The translations under genes and the position numbers were made by a program. Under the pieces are notes generated by a model that searched no databases, had not been told where the DNA came from, and saw only the letters and a program-made list of their open reading frames with translations. From the NCBI RefSeq assembly GCF_014649655.1, contig NZ_BMTL01000053.1, positions 1 through 40,179 of the forward strand: DNA of 40,179 nucleotides, read 5' to 3'. Positions 40,073 to 40,179 of the stretch are shown piece by piece (within the stretch, counting starts at the first letter, position 1; every line of letters starts with the position of its first letter). Origin of the DNA: Streptomyces humidus. Its GTDB lineage: Bacteria; Actinomycetota; Actinomycetes; Streptomycetales; Streptomycetaceae.

Positions 40073-40179
40073 GAATCCGAACAGATCTACGCACTCCTCA
40101 CCGTCTACCAGGCACTATGCGCTCTCAAAGTCCACGCAGCCGAACAAGGTGAGGTCGATCCCGACCGGATCTCCTTCAC
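40073..40179 (+). pseudogene. IS4-like transposase fragment (runs off right edge)
   Basis: The frame reads ESEQIYALLTVYQALCALKV, then HAAEQGEVDPDRISF. The EQIYALLTVYQAL and DPDRxSF segments match the C-terminal part of Streptomyces IS4-family transposases. The catalytic domain that should precede it is not in the window, so it is a truncated copy or the residue of a deletion. Confidence 0.65.

Overview
The window is high-GC actinobacterial DNA and almost certainly Streptomyces. The supporting signs are extreme GC codon use, a gamma-butyrolactone synthase/receptor pair, a CGNR regulator and, decisively, a terminal-protein gene (tpg) beside remnants of tap, which belong to linear Streptomyces replicons. 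The tap/tpg locus and the dense transposon and recombinase debris suggest a chromosome arm near the telomere or a linear plasmid. All assignments are by eye from motifs and family knowledge; no database search was run.

Region 1 (1-17103, all minus strand) is a tightly coupled operon of 17 genes read from right to left. In order of transcription they are: free carrier protein, C-A-PCP NRPS, thioesterase, SDR, ProA-like reductase, a 224-bp spacer filled with tandem G-rich repeats, second free carrier protein, TrpB-like PLP enzyme, BtrH-like acyltransferase fused to a carrier domain, acyl/aminoacyl-AMP ligase, BtrK-like PLP decarboxylase, third free carrier protein, two acyl-CoA-dehydrogenase-fold flavoproteins, Sfp-type phosphopantetheinyl transferase, a second BtrH-like acyltransferase, flavin reductase, and the first 35 codons of serA. 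Most neighbours overlap by 1-4 bases. This looks like a carrier-protein-based pathway: an amino acid is loaded, decarboxylated, oxidised and then transferred to an amine or joined to NRPS-derived material. Serine supply (SerA) and a stand-alone TrpB-like beta-replacement enzyme are probably linked. I do not recognise the product and regard the cluster as a candidate for undescribed chemistry.

Region 2 (17104-23746) holds the operon control region with five identical-spacing palindromes, a CGNR regulator divergent from an MFS exporter with a shared operator-like sequence, a stand-alone adenylation enzyme, a LysR regulator and a TetR regulator. Region 3 (23747-27392) is a butyrolactone/butenolide signalling cassette: SDR, HAD protein, ScbR/ArpA-type receptor and AfsA-type synthase. 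It probably sets the timing of the biosynthetic operon.

Region 4 (27393-34012) is accessory DNA: a tyrosine-recombinase relic cut by an IS6-like element with a frameshifted transposase, an unexplained run of palindromes, an FAD monooxygenase, a maleylpyruvate-isomerase-like protein and a secreted beta-propeller protein. Region 5 (34086-40179) is terminal-arm DNA: a Fic/Doc-like toxin-antitoxin pair, a 5'-truncated helicase, tap with an internal deletion that splits it into two overlapping reading frames, an apparently intact tpg, a truncated TniQ-like gene, an S41 peptidase, another gene fragment, and an IS4-like transposase fragment at the right edge.
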